Source: Bacillota bacterium (GTDB lineage Bacteria > Bacillota > Clostridia > Acetivibrionales > DSM-27016). From it: a stretch of DNA of 64,000 bases. A model generated the notes under the pieces. It saw only the letters and a program-made list of their open reading frames with translations. It did no database searches and was not told the DNA's origin. The position numbers were made by a program, and so were the translations under genes. Shown here piece by piece: positions 44,285 to 53,034 of the stretch. The first letter of the stretch is position 1; each line of letters begins with the position of its first letter. Location of the stretch: positions 60,968 to 124,967 of the forward strand of contig JAEWDM010000030.1 in assembly GCA_023390115.1 (NCBI GenBank), given 5' to 3'.

Positions 44285-45256
44285 TTATTCAAGAGCTTTT
44301 TTAAGTGCCTCAAGGTTTTGCCGCATCACCGACAGATACTCCCGTCCTGCCTGAATATCCTTTTCCTCAAGTCCTTCCAGCGGGCTTAAAACAGCTACCT
44401 GCGCTCCGGACTCATTTGCAATTGCCTCTGCTGTCTTAGGGCTTAACAGCTCCTCCGTAAAAATATACTTGACATTGTTCTGCTTTACAAAGTCCACTAT
44501 CTCGGCCATTTTTGCAGCAGTAGGCTCCGACTCGGCATTCAAGCCTTCAATGGCAACCTGATTCAGCCCGTATGCATTGCATAAATACCCAAAGGCCTTA
44601 TGGCTGACCACGATATCCTTTGTTTTAAAGCCGGAAACAGCATCCTTAAAAGCTTTATCCAGCTCATCCAGCTTTTCGGCGTTATCCCGGTAATTCTGTT
44701 CGTAATAATCCTTGTTTGACGGATCTGCCTCTGCCAGCGCGTCTTTTATAGCCTCCATCTGGTTTTTTGCATTCATGGGATCAAGCCATACATGGGGGTC
44801 ATATTTAAGATCCCCGTGATCATGGCCTTCTTCGTCCTCATCCTCATGCTCATCCTCATCCTCTTGACTGCTCTTTTCCAGCAGAGTTACGCTCTTTGAG
44901 GTATCCACGGACACAAGCTCATCACTTTTTAAGGATTCGAGAACCTTGTCCACCCAGCTCTCCATACCAGCCCCATTATATACGAATATGTCGGCGTTTT
45001 CAAGGCTTGCGATATCCGAGGGCGACGGCTCCCAGTGGTGGGCCTCTACTCCCGAGGGAATCATATTTGTAAGATTAATTTTATCACCTCCTATTTTTTT
45101 AGTAAAGTCATACATGGTGTAGAAGCTTGTAAAAACCGAAAGCTTTTTTTCCTCACCTGCAGAGGGGCTTTCGGCCGGTTTAGCGGAACAGCCCGAAAGA
45201 AAACCGATGCCTAAAGTCAGCACAAGACATATAAAGCCTGTCATAATTCTTTTCAT
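44285..45256 (-). CDS. znuA: Zinc-binding lipoprotein ZnuA/AdcA-like
   Basis: The 323-residue lipoprotein has lipobox LSGC and the cluster A-I metal-binding fold. Likely metal ligands are the His of VEAHHWEPSPSD (near 70), PHVWLDP (near 156) and VSHKAFGYLC, with the acidic EELLSPKTAEAIA segment. Residues 134-148 form the His/Asp/Glu loop (EDEDEEGHDHGD) typical of zinc-specific members. It is the first gene of the operon, behind the promoter and Zur-like operator at 45284-45345. Confidence 0.93.
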   Translation of the reverse strand: MKRIMTGFICLVLTLGIGFLSGCSAKPAESPSAGEEKKLSVFTSFYTMYDFTKKIGGDKINLTNMIPSGVEAHHWEPSPSDIASLENADIFVYNGAGMESWVDKVLESLKSDELVSVDTSKSVTLLEKSSQEDEDEHEDEDEEGHDHGDLKYDPHVWLDPMNAKNQMEAIKDALAEADPSNKDYYEQNYRDNAEKLDELDKAFKDAVSGFKTKDIVVSHKAFGYLCNAYGLNQVAIEGLNAESEPTAAKMAEIVDFVKQNNVKYIFTEELLSPKTAEAIANESGAQVAVLSPLEGLEEKDIQAGREYLSVMRQNLEALKKALE

Positions 45257-45283
45257 ATACGATATATCCTCCTAAAATATATT

Positions 45284-45310
45284 TGCAAATGATTTGCGTT
45301 TGCATTATCA
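45284..45310 (-). promoter_or_regulatory. Zur-like operator of znuACB
   Basis: TGCAAATGATTTGCG followed by TTTGCATTA is an imperfect palindrome (TGCAAA...TTTGCA) placed between the -10 box and the gene. The same pattern recurs at 49046 before the COG0523 gene. The binding protein is inferred to be Zur from the target genes. Confidence 0.65.
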
Positions 45311-45316
45311 TATATT

Positions 45317-45345
45317 AATATAGTACAAAACTTAAAGATATGCAA
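45317..45345 (-). promoter_or_regulatory. Promoter of znuACB
   Basis: On the minus strand TTGCAT (45340-45345), 17 bases, TATATT (45317-45322). Confidence 0.7.
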
Positions 45346-45461
45346 GAATTTTTATTGAGAAGGGAAATAGACTAGTATGTGTCTTGTAGCAAAGTATTTC
45401 CCAAATATAGCTGTATAATACGCATAGATCGGTTAGACAAGGGGAATAAGGGTTTAATCAA

Positions 45462-46316
45462 TCAGGGGTAGATATATTCCTCCTGAGGCTTGGCGGCATT
45501 TTCCACGCTTTCTACCTCAATCAGGGGGTAAAGCTCGCCCTCATAACTATCCTGCACAATTTTCCCATTTATCTTTATCCAGGCGTTGCTCTCCAGCTTG
45601 CCTGCAGCGTTATAACGGCATATAATTCCTATGGGTTGGAGATCCGCGGTGCAGCATGACATCATAAATCTCACCACCACAAACTCATCCGGGTTTAACT
45701 CGGAATCCTTTAAAACCTGTCCTTTTATTTCAATACTTTTTCCGTCATACTTATCCACATTATAGTAGAGCTCGTCATTCCAAACAGCAAAATTTGCATC
45801 GTCAACTATGACCTTGTCCCCCTGAAGCTGTGGCTGAGTATCTATGGGCTCTTCCTGATATTCGGGGATTTCATAGAGCTCTTCGGATGTCCCCGGGTAT
45901 TCGTTAATAAGACTGCCGACATCCTCAGGAGATGTAAAATCTGATGAGAGGCTGCCTTCTGAGGCAGGCCCGGTTTTAGGCTGCTGAGAAGTCTTAAAAT
46001 TGCTCCCTGATAATCCCGAGGTATCCATAACACTTGGAGGTATTAAAAAGGAAGCGGCAAGCGGTATTATAAAAAAGAGCAGATACGCCGTTTTTACCCT
46101 TGTCACCTGGGGCATAAACGCTGACCTTACAAGGAATGCCGCTATAAGCAGCATAGCAGCAATTGAAAATTTCATATACGGCACAATTCTGGGATGAACA
46201 TAAAGCTGAACACTTCCCGACCGGATTGTCATATAAAAAAACAGCGCAAAGCCCAACATGATTACAGCTTTAATTAAAGCCTCAATATTAAATCTTCTAT
46301 ACCTGACATCGTACAT
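45462..46316 (-). CDS. DUF1980/TIGR03943 family membrane protein (YcgQ-like)
   Basis: The protein of about 284 residues has helices near residues 15-30, 45-65 and 75-92, then a low-complexity linker and an extracytoplasmic domain (residues 165-284). That domain looks like a small beta-barrel (YDGKSIEIKGQVLKDSELNPDEFVVVRFMMSCCTADLQPIGIICRY); MSCC is the conserved family motif. Partners of this family are DUF318 permeases, and one lies directly upstream, two codons or less away. GGAG eight bases upstream favours the ATG at 46316 over a GTG at 46325. A metal-related transport role is inferred. Confidence 0.85.
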   Translation of the reverse strand: MYDVRYRRFNIEALIKAVIMLGFALFFYMTIRSGSVQLYVHPRIVPYMKFSIAAMLLIAAFLVRSAFMPQVTRVKTAYLLFFIIPLAASFLIPPSVMDTSGLSGSNFKTSQQPKTGPASEGSLSSDFTSPEDVGSLINEYPGTSEELYEIPEYQEEPIDTQPQLQGDKVIVDDANFAVWNDELYYNVDKYDGKSIEIKGQVLKDSELNPDEFVVVRFMMSCCTADLQPIGIICRYNAAGKLESNAWIKINGKIVQDSYEGELYPLIEVESVENAAKPQEEYIYP

Positions 46317-46327
46317 AACGGTCACTC

Positions 46328-47944
46328 CTATAACAGTATTGGTGTTAATAAGTACAGCACGGCAAAGGAGACAACGGCAATAGCAAGCACAAGCCTGATT
46401 ACAAAGCTCTTTTTAAAGCTTCCTAAAAGCATGAGAAGGTTTTTTATGTCGAACATTGGCCCAAGTACCAGAAAGCCCATAATGGAGCTTAAGGGAAATT
46501 GCCCTGTAAAGGTGCGTGCTATAAAGGCATCCGATGTGGAGCATACTGAGAATATAAAGGCCGCCGCCATCATAACAAGCAGAGATGCCGCGCTTTCTCC
46601 TCCCAGGCCTGAGAGTATCTCCTTAGGAATAAAGGTAAGCATCACGGTAGAAATAAACGCTCCAATCACAAGAAATCTCCCCACCTCAAAAAATTCTGAA
46701 GCGGCATGCATGCATATCGCTTCAAGCTTCGGCATAAAGCCCTTTTTTTCCGCATATCCATTATCACAGAAGCCGCACGCACATGCATCCCGCCTTATGC
46801 TGTTATCCTCGGCTAAAGGGCTGCTCTGAGGGAAAATCACAAATACTATGCCTACCGCTACCGCAATAGCTATTCCTAAAGCCGTCCTTAAAAGAACCAC
46901 CTGAATTTGTCCCGGAAAAGCATAAAATGTAGAGGCGATAACTATAGGATTGACTATTGGTGCAGCCAGCATAAATGTCATTGCCACCGGCAGAGGAACT
47001 CCTTTTTTCACCAGTCTTCCCACCACGGGAACAATGGCACAGTCGCATACCGGAAAAAATATTCCTGAAATTACCGCAGCTCCAAATGCCACTGCCTTAT
47101 TACGGGGAAACAGCCTTATGATGGTTTCCTCACGCACAAACACCTGAAGTATGGAGGATATCAGCACTCCTACCAGTATAAAGGGAAAGGCCTGTATTAA
47201 AATGCTTATGAATACGGTGTTGAACAGCTGAAGCCGGGAAAGATCAAGCTCAAACCGCCCTGTCGCTATGAACACCGTGTACAGAAAGTATGACACCGAA
47301 AACACGGCAAACAGCAAAAAAAGTACATCAGAAGGCTTGGAAAACAAGCCCGTTCTTTGGGGATACAGTAAGCCGTTATCAATGGCTCTGCTGAGATCAT
47401 CCTTAAAGGACACCGTAATCACCCTTGCTGAGCTGTTCAGGGAGGAAAGGGCCTTTGTTATTTTGTTTATTTTATATTTGGAAGCGTTGTCAATATTATT
47501 GATAATAATTGCCTGACTGTTCACAATCTGCTCTTCAAGTATATTTCCCATATTGCTCATAAAGACATCAAAGGTAGAAGCGTGTGCCATATGAAAAATC
47601 ATATCGACACTGCACACTCCGATCAGGCTGTGATGTCCCAGTACAGAAAGCAAATCCCCCACCCTTGACATACCGTTATGCTCTATAATAATTCTGTGGG
47701 GAAGATGCTGCTTTATAATTTCCGATATGTAAAGTGGTGTTATTGACTTTTCACTATCCACCCTTTTAATGTATGTCTCTCCGTTATTGGAGGAGAGCGG
47801 GGATATTGCCTTTTCTTCTCCCGACTCGCATTGCAGCACCACAATGCGCTGCCCCGACATTTTCCTGCTTTTAATCAGCCGGTTTATAAAGGTGGTCTTG
47901 CCTGACCCTAGAAATCCCGTTACTATATCTATGTGTGATTTCAT
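46328..47944 (-). CDS. Fusion of a COG0523-like GTPase domain with a DUF318 permease (YcgR-like)
   Basis: Residues 1-195 are a G3E/COG0523 domain with Walker A GFLGSGKTT (10-18) and an NNID guanine motif near 149-152. The CxCC metal motif of the family is missing. Residues 205-538 are a DUF318 permease with eight or more helices, the CDC motif at 300-302 (FPVCDCAIVP), CSTSDAF at 468-474, and a cytoplasmic loop with CACGFC at 388-393. In most species permease and GTPase are separate proteins. The gene follows the COG0523 chaperone by three bases and precedes the DUF1980 gene. A GTP-gated metal or metalloid transporter is my inference. Confidence 0.85.
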   Translation of the reverse strand: MKSHIDIVTGFLGSGKTTFINRLIKSRKMSGQRIVVLQCESGEEKAISPLSSNNGETYIKRVDSEKSITPLYISEIIKQHLPHRIIIEHNGMSRVGDLLSVLGHHSLIGVCSVDMIFHMAHASTFDVFMSNMGNILEEQIVNSQAIIINNIDNASKYKINKITKALSSLNSSARVITVSFKDDLSRAIDNGLLYPQRTGLFSKPSDVLFLLFAVFSVSYFLYTVFIATGRFELDLSRLQLFNTVFISILIQAFPFILVGVLISSILQVFVREETIIRLFPRNKAVAFGAAVISGIFFPVCDCAIVPVVGRLVKKGVPLPVAMTFMLAAPIVNPIVIASTFYAFPGQIQVVLLRTALGIAIAVAVGIVFVIFPQSSPLAEDNSIRRDACACGFCDNGYAEKKGFMPKLEAICMHAASEFFEVGRFLVIGAFISTVMLTFIPKEILSGLGGESAASLLVMMAAAFIFSVCSTSDAFIARTFTGQFPLSSIMGFLVLGPMFDIKNLLMLLGSFKKSFVIRLVLAIAVVSFAVLYLLTPILL

Positions 47945-47947
47945 TTT

Positions 47948-48979
47948 TCACCTCGCCTGTGTGTTAACCTGGAACAGCTCACGCAGCCTGTCTTTTTTTA
48001 AGTCCCTGCCTATTACACACAGGCGGCCGGTATAGCCTGGGGATGTGCCTTTAATATCATACTCTCCCGATACATAGTCGAACTGTACCCATTTGCCCCC
48101 CTGCACCTGCAATATGCCCTTGCCGCGCAGCACCGTGCCATATGACTTGCTGCCGCTTATGGACTTAAGCATATCCTCAAGCTGCTTTTGTGAATATATC
48201 CTTGGGGTTTCGGCACCCCATGAGGTGAAGGTATCGCCTGCGCTTCCGGAATGCGAATGCTTGTGCTCATGGCCACAGCCGCAATGCGAATGCCTGTGCT
48301 CATGCCCGCAGCCGCAATTCCCGCTGTGTGAATGCTCCTTTTCACAGGCATTTCTAACTTCCTTCTCAAGTGACGTCAGGGCGTTCCGCTCGGAAGCAGA
48401 CGTAATAACTCCGGCATCAAGGCTTTCCCATGGGGTTGTTATTACATTGCACGTACCGTTCAGCGTATTTATTGAAGAGACGGTTTCCTCCAGCTCCTTG
48501 CTGCCGCACTTTTGCGTTCTGCTTAGAATGACAGTCTTGGCCGATTTTATCTGATCCTTAAAAAATTCTCCGAAGTTGGAGAGATACATGGCGTACCTTT
48601 GGGCGTCGGCCACGGTTATAAGCATGTTAATATCCAATAAGTCCTTCAGGCGCGGACTTTGACAGGATTTTACTATATCCGAAAGCTTACCTACTCCCGA
48701 AGGCTCTATAATTATTCTCTCCGGCGAATATCTTTGTATTACCTCGCCGGCAGCTTTTTCAAAATCTCCTGCAAGCGTGCAGCATATGCAGCCTGAGTTG
48801 ATTTCCCTTACCTCTACACCTGCTTTTTTTAGAAGAGACCCGTCAATACCTATTTCTCCAAACTCATTTTCTATTATTACAAGCCTTTCATTATCAAGCT
48901 TTTCCTTAAGAAGCTTTTTTATTAAGGTGGTCTTACCCGCTCCTAAAAAGCCTGAAATAATATCAACCTTTATTTTCAT
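47948..48979 (-). CDS. COG0523 (CobW/ZigA-like) GTPase, probable zinc metallochaperone
   Basis: The 343-residue protein has Walker A GFLGAGKTT (10-18), the metal motif GCICC (Cys64, 66, 67), an IEPSG switch and a C-terminal CobW domain. Between them lies a His/Cys-rich stretch (about residues 222-248) made of two near-identical units of CGCGHEHxHSH, a typical zinc reservoir. Zur-controlled COG0523 proteins deliver zinc to client enzymes in zinc shortage. It is the first gene of a three-gene operon and has its own Zur-like operator and promoter at 49046-49106. Confidence 0.92.
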   Translation of the reverse strand: MKIKVDIISGFLGAGKTTLIKKLLKEKLDNERLVIIENEFGEIGIDGSLLKKAGVEVREINSGCICCTLAGDFEKAAGEVIQRYSPERIIIEPSGVGKLSDIVKSCQSPRLKDLLDINMLITVADAQRYAMYLSNFGEFFKDQIKSAKTVILSRTQKCGSKELEETVSSINTLNGTCNVITTPWESLDAGVITSASERNALTSLEKEVRNACEKEHSHSGNCGCGHEHRHSHCGCGHEHKHSHSGSAGDTFTSWGAETPRIYSQKQLEDMLKSISGSKSYGTVLRGKGILQVQGGKWVQFDYVSGEYDIKGTSPGYTGRLCVIGRDLKKDRLRELFQVNTQAR

Positions 48980-49045
48980 GGCTTAAATCCCCCCCTTTAA
49001 TATTGCCTTCCGTTATATTGCTTTTTGCAGCAGCTTATTACTATC

Positions 49046-49072
49046 TGCAAATAATATGCATTTTCATTATAA
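49046..49072 (-). promoter_or_regulatory. Zur-like operator of the COG0523 operon
   Basis: TGCAAATAATATGCA followed by TTTTCATTA matches the znuA operator at 20 of 24 positions, and the match continues through the -10 region. Confidence 0.65.
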
Positions 49073-49077
49073 TATAT

Positions 49078-49106
49078 ACTATAAACAAAATCTCTGAACT
49101 ATGCAA
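49078..49106 (-). promoter_or_regulatory. Promoter of the COG0523 operon
   Basis: On the minus strand TTGCAT (49101-49106), 17 bases, TATAGT (49078-49083). The -35 box and spacing equal those of znuA. Confidence 0.65.
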
Positions 49107-49185
49107 TATGTTTTAATATTGAGTTTAGCTTTAAATTTAGAGGGTAAGAATAACATATGAAGTTGACAAATGAGGAGGTAGTAAA

Positions 49186-49785
49186 ATGGGTATGGAAATT
49201 TATGAAGCTATTGCAAACAGACGCTCTGCTTATGAAATAAGTAAAGAAAGTGTGGCTACCGATGAAAGAATACAGGAAATAATAAGATATGCCGTAAAGC
49301 ATACACCTTCTGCTTTTAACTCTCAGACAGGGAGGGCGGTGCTATTATTGAGAAATCACCACGACAGGCTGTGGGATATTACAAGGAAAGCCCTTAAGGC
49401 AATTGTTCCGGCAGAAAGCTTTGCAGCGACGGAGCAGAAGATAAATTCCTTCCGGAACGGATACGGCTCCGTTTTATTTTTTGAGGATCAGAAAATTGTT
49501 GAAGGATTTCAGGAAAGCTTTCCTTCATATAAGGATAATTTTCCCGTCTGGTCCCAGCACGCCTCAGGAATTCTGCAATACATAACATGGACATTGCTGG
49601 AGGCCGAAGGCTTCGGAGCCTCTCTTCAGCACTACAATCCACTGATTGACCATGAGGTAAGGGAAGAGTGGGGTATACCCCAAAGCTGGAAGCTGATTGC
49701 CCAGATGCCGTTTGGGAAGCCTGCTGCACCTGCGGGAGAGAAGGAGTTCAGTCCGCTGGAGGAGAGAGTTAAGGTGTTTGGATAA
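49186..49785 (+). CDS. Nitroreductase-family oxidoreductase
   Basis: The 199-residue flavoprotein-like enzyme belongs to the FMN-dependent nitroreductase superfamily. It has AIANRRSAYEISKESVATDERIQEIIRYAVKHTPSAFNSQTGRAVLLL (residues 7-55, with the Arg and Ser/Asn FMN contacts) and ILQYITWTLLEAEGFGASLQHYNP near residue 130. It is closest in layout to the fungal/bacterial Frm2/YdgI group. AGGAGGT precedes the ATG. It is divergent from the zinc operon, and I see no operator of its own. Confidence 0.85.
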   Translation: MGMEIYEAIANRRSAYEISKESVATDERIQEIIRYAVKHTPSAFNSQTGRAVLLLRNHHDRLWDITRKALKAIVPAESFAATEQKINSFRNGYGSVLFFEDQKIVEGFQESFPSYKDNFPVWSQHASGILQYITWTLLEAEGFGASLQHYNPLIDHEVREEWGIPQSWKLIAQMPFGKPAAPAGEKEFSPLEERVKVFG

Positions 49786-49838
49786 ACGCCTGGACAATTT
49801 AGGCAAGGCTTATTTTTCGGTTTTATCCGGTATAAAAA

Positions 49839-49870
49839 TGTGAGGGTGCAGAATGCATCCTCCATTTTAT
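49839..49870 (+). terminator. Terminator of the nitroreductase gene
   Basis: GAGGGTGCA pairs with TGCATCCTC around GAA, then CATTTTATTAT. Confidence 0.7.
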
Positions 49871-49900
49871 TATAACGTCTTTATTTAATAATAAATGATC

Positions 49901-49932
49901 AAAAAATTCCTGTGACACAGGCCACAGGAATT
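49901..49932 (-). terminator. Terminator of the chemoreceptor gene
   Basis: On the minus strand AATTCCTGTG pairs with CACAGGAATT, then TTTTTGATC. Confidence 0.8.
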
Positions 49933-49951
49933 CAGTAAACAAAGGTATGTA

Positions 49952-51208
49952 CTATCTTATTTTATATTTTTTAAGCTTCTTATCAAGCTCCTGCACCAGC
50001 AAATCCAGGCTTTCAGCGTCAACCTTCATGTCCTCTATGGACTTAAGCTGCTGATCTGTGGTTGCGGCTACTTCCTCACTGGAGGCCGCGGTTTGCTGGG
50101 ACACCGAAGAAATATTTTCAATTGCCGCAATAACCTCATTTTTATCGGTCTGCATTTTTGTGACAGACTCGTTAACTTCATTTATCTTGGTTACAATAGC
50201 CCTGATTGCGTTTGCGATGTCGTTAAAGGAGCTGTCTGTCTTGTTAACTGCGGCGTTCTGCTCCTGAGAAACCTTTTTCATTATCTCCATGGACTGTATG
50301 GCAAGCCCCGACTCCTGCTGTATGCTCTGCATGAGATTATTGATCTCCTCGGTGGATTTTCTGCTCTGATCAGCCAGCTTCCTAACCTCCTCCGCCACAA
50401 CGGCAAAGCCCTTGCCTGCTTCTCCGGCTCTTGCCGCTTCTATTGCGGCATTTAATGCAAGAAGGTTTGTCTGCTCTGCTATAGTTTCTATAGATTCTAC
50501 AAAAAGGCCGATATCCTTTGTAGTATTTGTAAGCTTTTCGACAACCGAAAATATCTTTTCAGAGGTATTGAAGTTTTCCTCGGATTTATCCCTCAGAATG
50601 CTGACGGACTCAAGACCTACATTATTCAGCTCATTAATCCTTGTAGTTTCCTGCGTTATCTCATTGTAGCTTTCATAGACAAAATTGATCTGCTCGGACA
50701 GCTTTTCAACCATACGGACGCCTTGCTGTGCTTCCTGAGCCTGTTCGGAGGCTCCTCTTGCAATCTCGTCTATGGTTTTGGATATTTCAGTCATGGCGGA
50801 TGAAGCGTCTTGAGAAGTGGAGCTCACTCTTCTTGAGGATTGTATAATGGAAAGAGATAGAGTAAAAAAGCCTTCTATTAATGTGCGTATATCGCTTAGA
50901 ACAGAGTTTACACTGGTAGACAGGCCCCTAAAAATGCCATAGTTTTTAGAGTCTACAAGCCTCGAAAAATCACCCTTCTTAATTAGCTCCATTTCGTTTG
51001 TAAAGGATATGATTAGCTTTTTAAGCGAGGATTCCAAAAATAATTTTGCAATAATGGGCGAAACAGCACCTGCCAGCATAAAGAAAATAAAGGAACCCCA
51101 CTGCTTTGTTATAAAACCTGATATAATTCCCCAAACAACGCCTGCCAATACTGAGAATAAAATTGAGAGACTGAAAGCATTAACCTTGTTTTTTTCTGTA
51201 TCCTTCAT
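49952..51208 (-). CDS. Methyl-accepting chemotaxis protein without sensor domain
   Basis: The 418-residue protein has two closely spaced helices (about residues 12-33 and 38-58) with almost no outside loop. A HAMP-like linker (65-105) and a long signalling coiled coil with the hairpin tip [38 protein letters not shown] (about 243-280) follow. Without a periplasmic domain it may sense membrane state, redox or a cytosolic partner. TTTGGAGGG precedes the ATG. It stands alone, 390 bases from the citrate operon. Confidence 0.92.
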   Translation of the reverse strand: MKDTEKNKVNAFSLSILFSVLAGVVWGIISGFITKQWGSFIFFMLAGAVSPIIAKLFLESSLKKLIISFTNEMELIKKGDFSRLVDSKNYGIFRGLSTSVNSVLSDIRTLIEGFFTLSLSIIQSSRRVSSTSQDASSAMTEISKTIDEIARGASEQAQEAQQGVRMVEKLSEQINFVYESYNEITQETTRINELNNVGLESVSILRDKSEENFNTSEKIFSVVEKLTNTTKDIGLFVESIETIAEQTNLLALNAAIEAARAGEAGKGFAVVAEEVRKLADQSRKSTEEINNLMQSIQQESGLAIQSMEIMKKVSQEQNAAVNKTDSSFNDIANAIRAIVTKINEVNESVTKMQTDKNEVIAAIENISSVSQQTAASSEEVAATTDQQLKSIEDMKVDAESLDLLVQELDKKLKKYKIR

Positions 51209-51510
51209 ATTGTTTTCCCTCCAAATTTAATAACGATTAATGAGTTGCGAGCTTTGTTGCAATTTGTTATAAGGTAAATAAGGGTTCGACATAAATTCCT
51301 AAAACTCCTTCTTTTTTTATTGATCTTTTGTTTAACGAAAGCAGAAAAACTCAACGATTAGATAATAACACAAAGAGTGAGATATTTTTATATATTGCCC
51401 GTATTGTTAAGCGGCTAAATTTGAAGAACTTCCAGATATAGGGGACGACTCTGTTTCTATCTACTTTAAAGTATATAAGCCTGGAACGGGAAATATTCTA
51501 AAGTATTTTA

Positions 51511-51539
51511 TTGACATTAATTGTACTATTGTATACAAT
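51511..51539 (+). promoter_or_regulatory. Promoter of the Re-citrate synthase operon with overlapping operator
   Basis: TTGACA at 51511-51516, 17 bases, TACAAT at 51534-51539. The perfect palindrome ATTGTATACAAT (51528-51539) covers the -10 box. Its TTGTATACAA core is typical of GntR/FadR-type operators, and the operon encodes a GntR regulator. The rest of the 390-base gap from 51209 holds nothing I can identify. Confidence 0.65.
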
Positions 51540-51601
51540 TATACACATATACAAAACAATGCAGATACATTTATAAGAATGAGATTGGTGAGGGGATAGA
51601 T

Positions 51602-52981
51602 ATGATAGAATTTAATAAAAAAACCAATACTCTGGAGCAGACCCAGTATAGGTATTCGCTTCAGGATGTAGCCCAGCCCAACCTTTACAGGGAAATTTTC
51701 AGCTATGACGAGATACCGAAATGTACGTTCAATCACAGAAGAGTGCCTATGCAGCCTGCCGACGAGATATGGATCACCGATACCACCTTCAGAGACGGAC
51801 AGCAGTCGAGAGCTCCTTATACCGTTGAGCAGATAGTGCATTTATTTGACCTTTTGCATAAGCTCGGAGGACCAAACGGGATAATAAGGCAAAGTGAATT
51901 TTTCCTGTACAGCGATAGGGATAAGCAGGCGGTATACAAATGCCAGGAGAGAGGATACCGGTATCCGGAGGTCACAAGCTGGATAAGGGCTACAAAGAGT
52001 GACTTTCAGCTTGCCAAGGATATGGGCATGAAGGAGAGCGGGATTTTAGTGAGCTGCTCCGATTACCATATTTTTAAAAAGCTTAACATGACAAGGAAAC
52101 AGGCTATGGAGCACTACATGGGGATAATAAAAAATGCTATTGAGGTGGGAATAAAGCCCCGGTGCCATTTTGAAGACATAACCCGCGCTGACTTTTACGG
52201 CTTTGTCGTTCCATTTGCACTTGAGCTCAGAAAGCTTATGGAGGAAAGCGGAGTGCAAATAAAAATCCGGGCCTGCGATACCATGGGATACGGTGTATTT
52301 TATCCCGGAGCCGCACTTCCCAGAAGTGTGCCGGGCATAATATACGGGCTGAGGCACCATGCGGGCTTCCCCAGTGAATTGATAGAATGGCATGGGCATA
52401 ATGATTTTTATAAGGCTGTTTCAAATTCATCCATTGCATGGATGTATGGAGCTTCAAGCGTTAATTGCTCACTCCTGGGGATAGGAGAGAGAACGGGGAA
52501 TACTCCTTTGGAGGCAATGGTTATTGAATATGCACAGTTAAGAGGCGCAACCGATGGAATGGATACTACGGTAATAACCGACATGGCGAGGTACTATGAG
52601 GACGAAATAGGATATAAAATACCTTCCAGGACGCCCTTCGCAGGAAGGCATTTTAATGTGACGCAGGCGGGGATACATGCGGACGGGCTTTTAAAGGATG
52701 AAGAAATTTATAATATATTCGACACTGCAAAAATACTCAGGCGTCCGATAGGTGTGGCAATAAACCAGGGATCCGGACTTGCCGGCATTGCACATTGGAT
52801 AAATTCGTATATGGAGCTGTCGGGAAGCGGGAGGCTGGATAAAAAGGACCCGAGGATAGCGGTAATTAAGGAATGGGTTGACGGACAGTACGGGGACGGC
52901 AGAGTAACGGCGATAGGCGACGATGAGCTTGTCGAGGCCATAAGGCTTTTAGTGCCCGACATGCCGGGATTTGGCAAGTAA
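51602..52981 (+). CDS. Re-citrate synthase (homocitrate/isopropylmalate synthase family)
   Basis: The 459-residue DRE-TIM enzyme condenses acetyl-CoA with oxaloacetate with Re stereospecificity and replaces ordinary citrate synthase in many anaerobes. It has the metal/active-site start ITDTTFRDGQQSRAPYT (about residues 60-76), the metal ligands in IEWHGHNDFYKAVSNS, and HFNVTQAGIHADGLLKD. The regulatory C-terminal domain of isopropylmalate synthases is missing. Linked aconitase supports citrate as product over homocitrate or isopropylmalate. AGGGG is seven bases before the ATG. Confidence 0.88.
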   Translation: MIEFNKKTNTLEQTQYRYSLQDVAQPNLYREIFSYDEIPKCTFNHRRVPMQPADEIWITDTTFRDGQQSRAPYTVEQIVHLFDLLHKLGGPNGIIRQSEFFLYSDRDKQAVYKCQERGYRYPEVTSWIRATKSDFQLAKDMGMKESGILVSCSDYHIFKKLNMTRKQAMEHYMGIIKNAIEVGIKPRCHFEDITRADFYGFVVPFALELRKLMEESGVQIKIRACDTMGYGVFYPGAALPRSVPGIIYGLRHHAGFPSELIEWHGHNDFYKAVSNSSIAWMYGASSVNCSLLGIGERTGNTPLEAMVIEYAQLRGATDGMDTTVITDMARYYEDEIGYKIPSRTPFAGRHFNVTQAGIHADGLLKDEEIYNIFDTAKILRRPIGVAINQGSGLAGIAHWINSYMELSGSGRLDKKDPRIAVIKEWVDGQYGDGRVTAIGDDELVEAIRLLVPDMPGFGK

Positions 52982-53034
52982 TTTTCATTACAAATAATGT
53001 TTATTAATTTAATTATATACAGGGAGGATTTATA

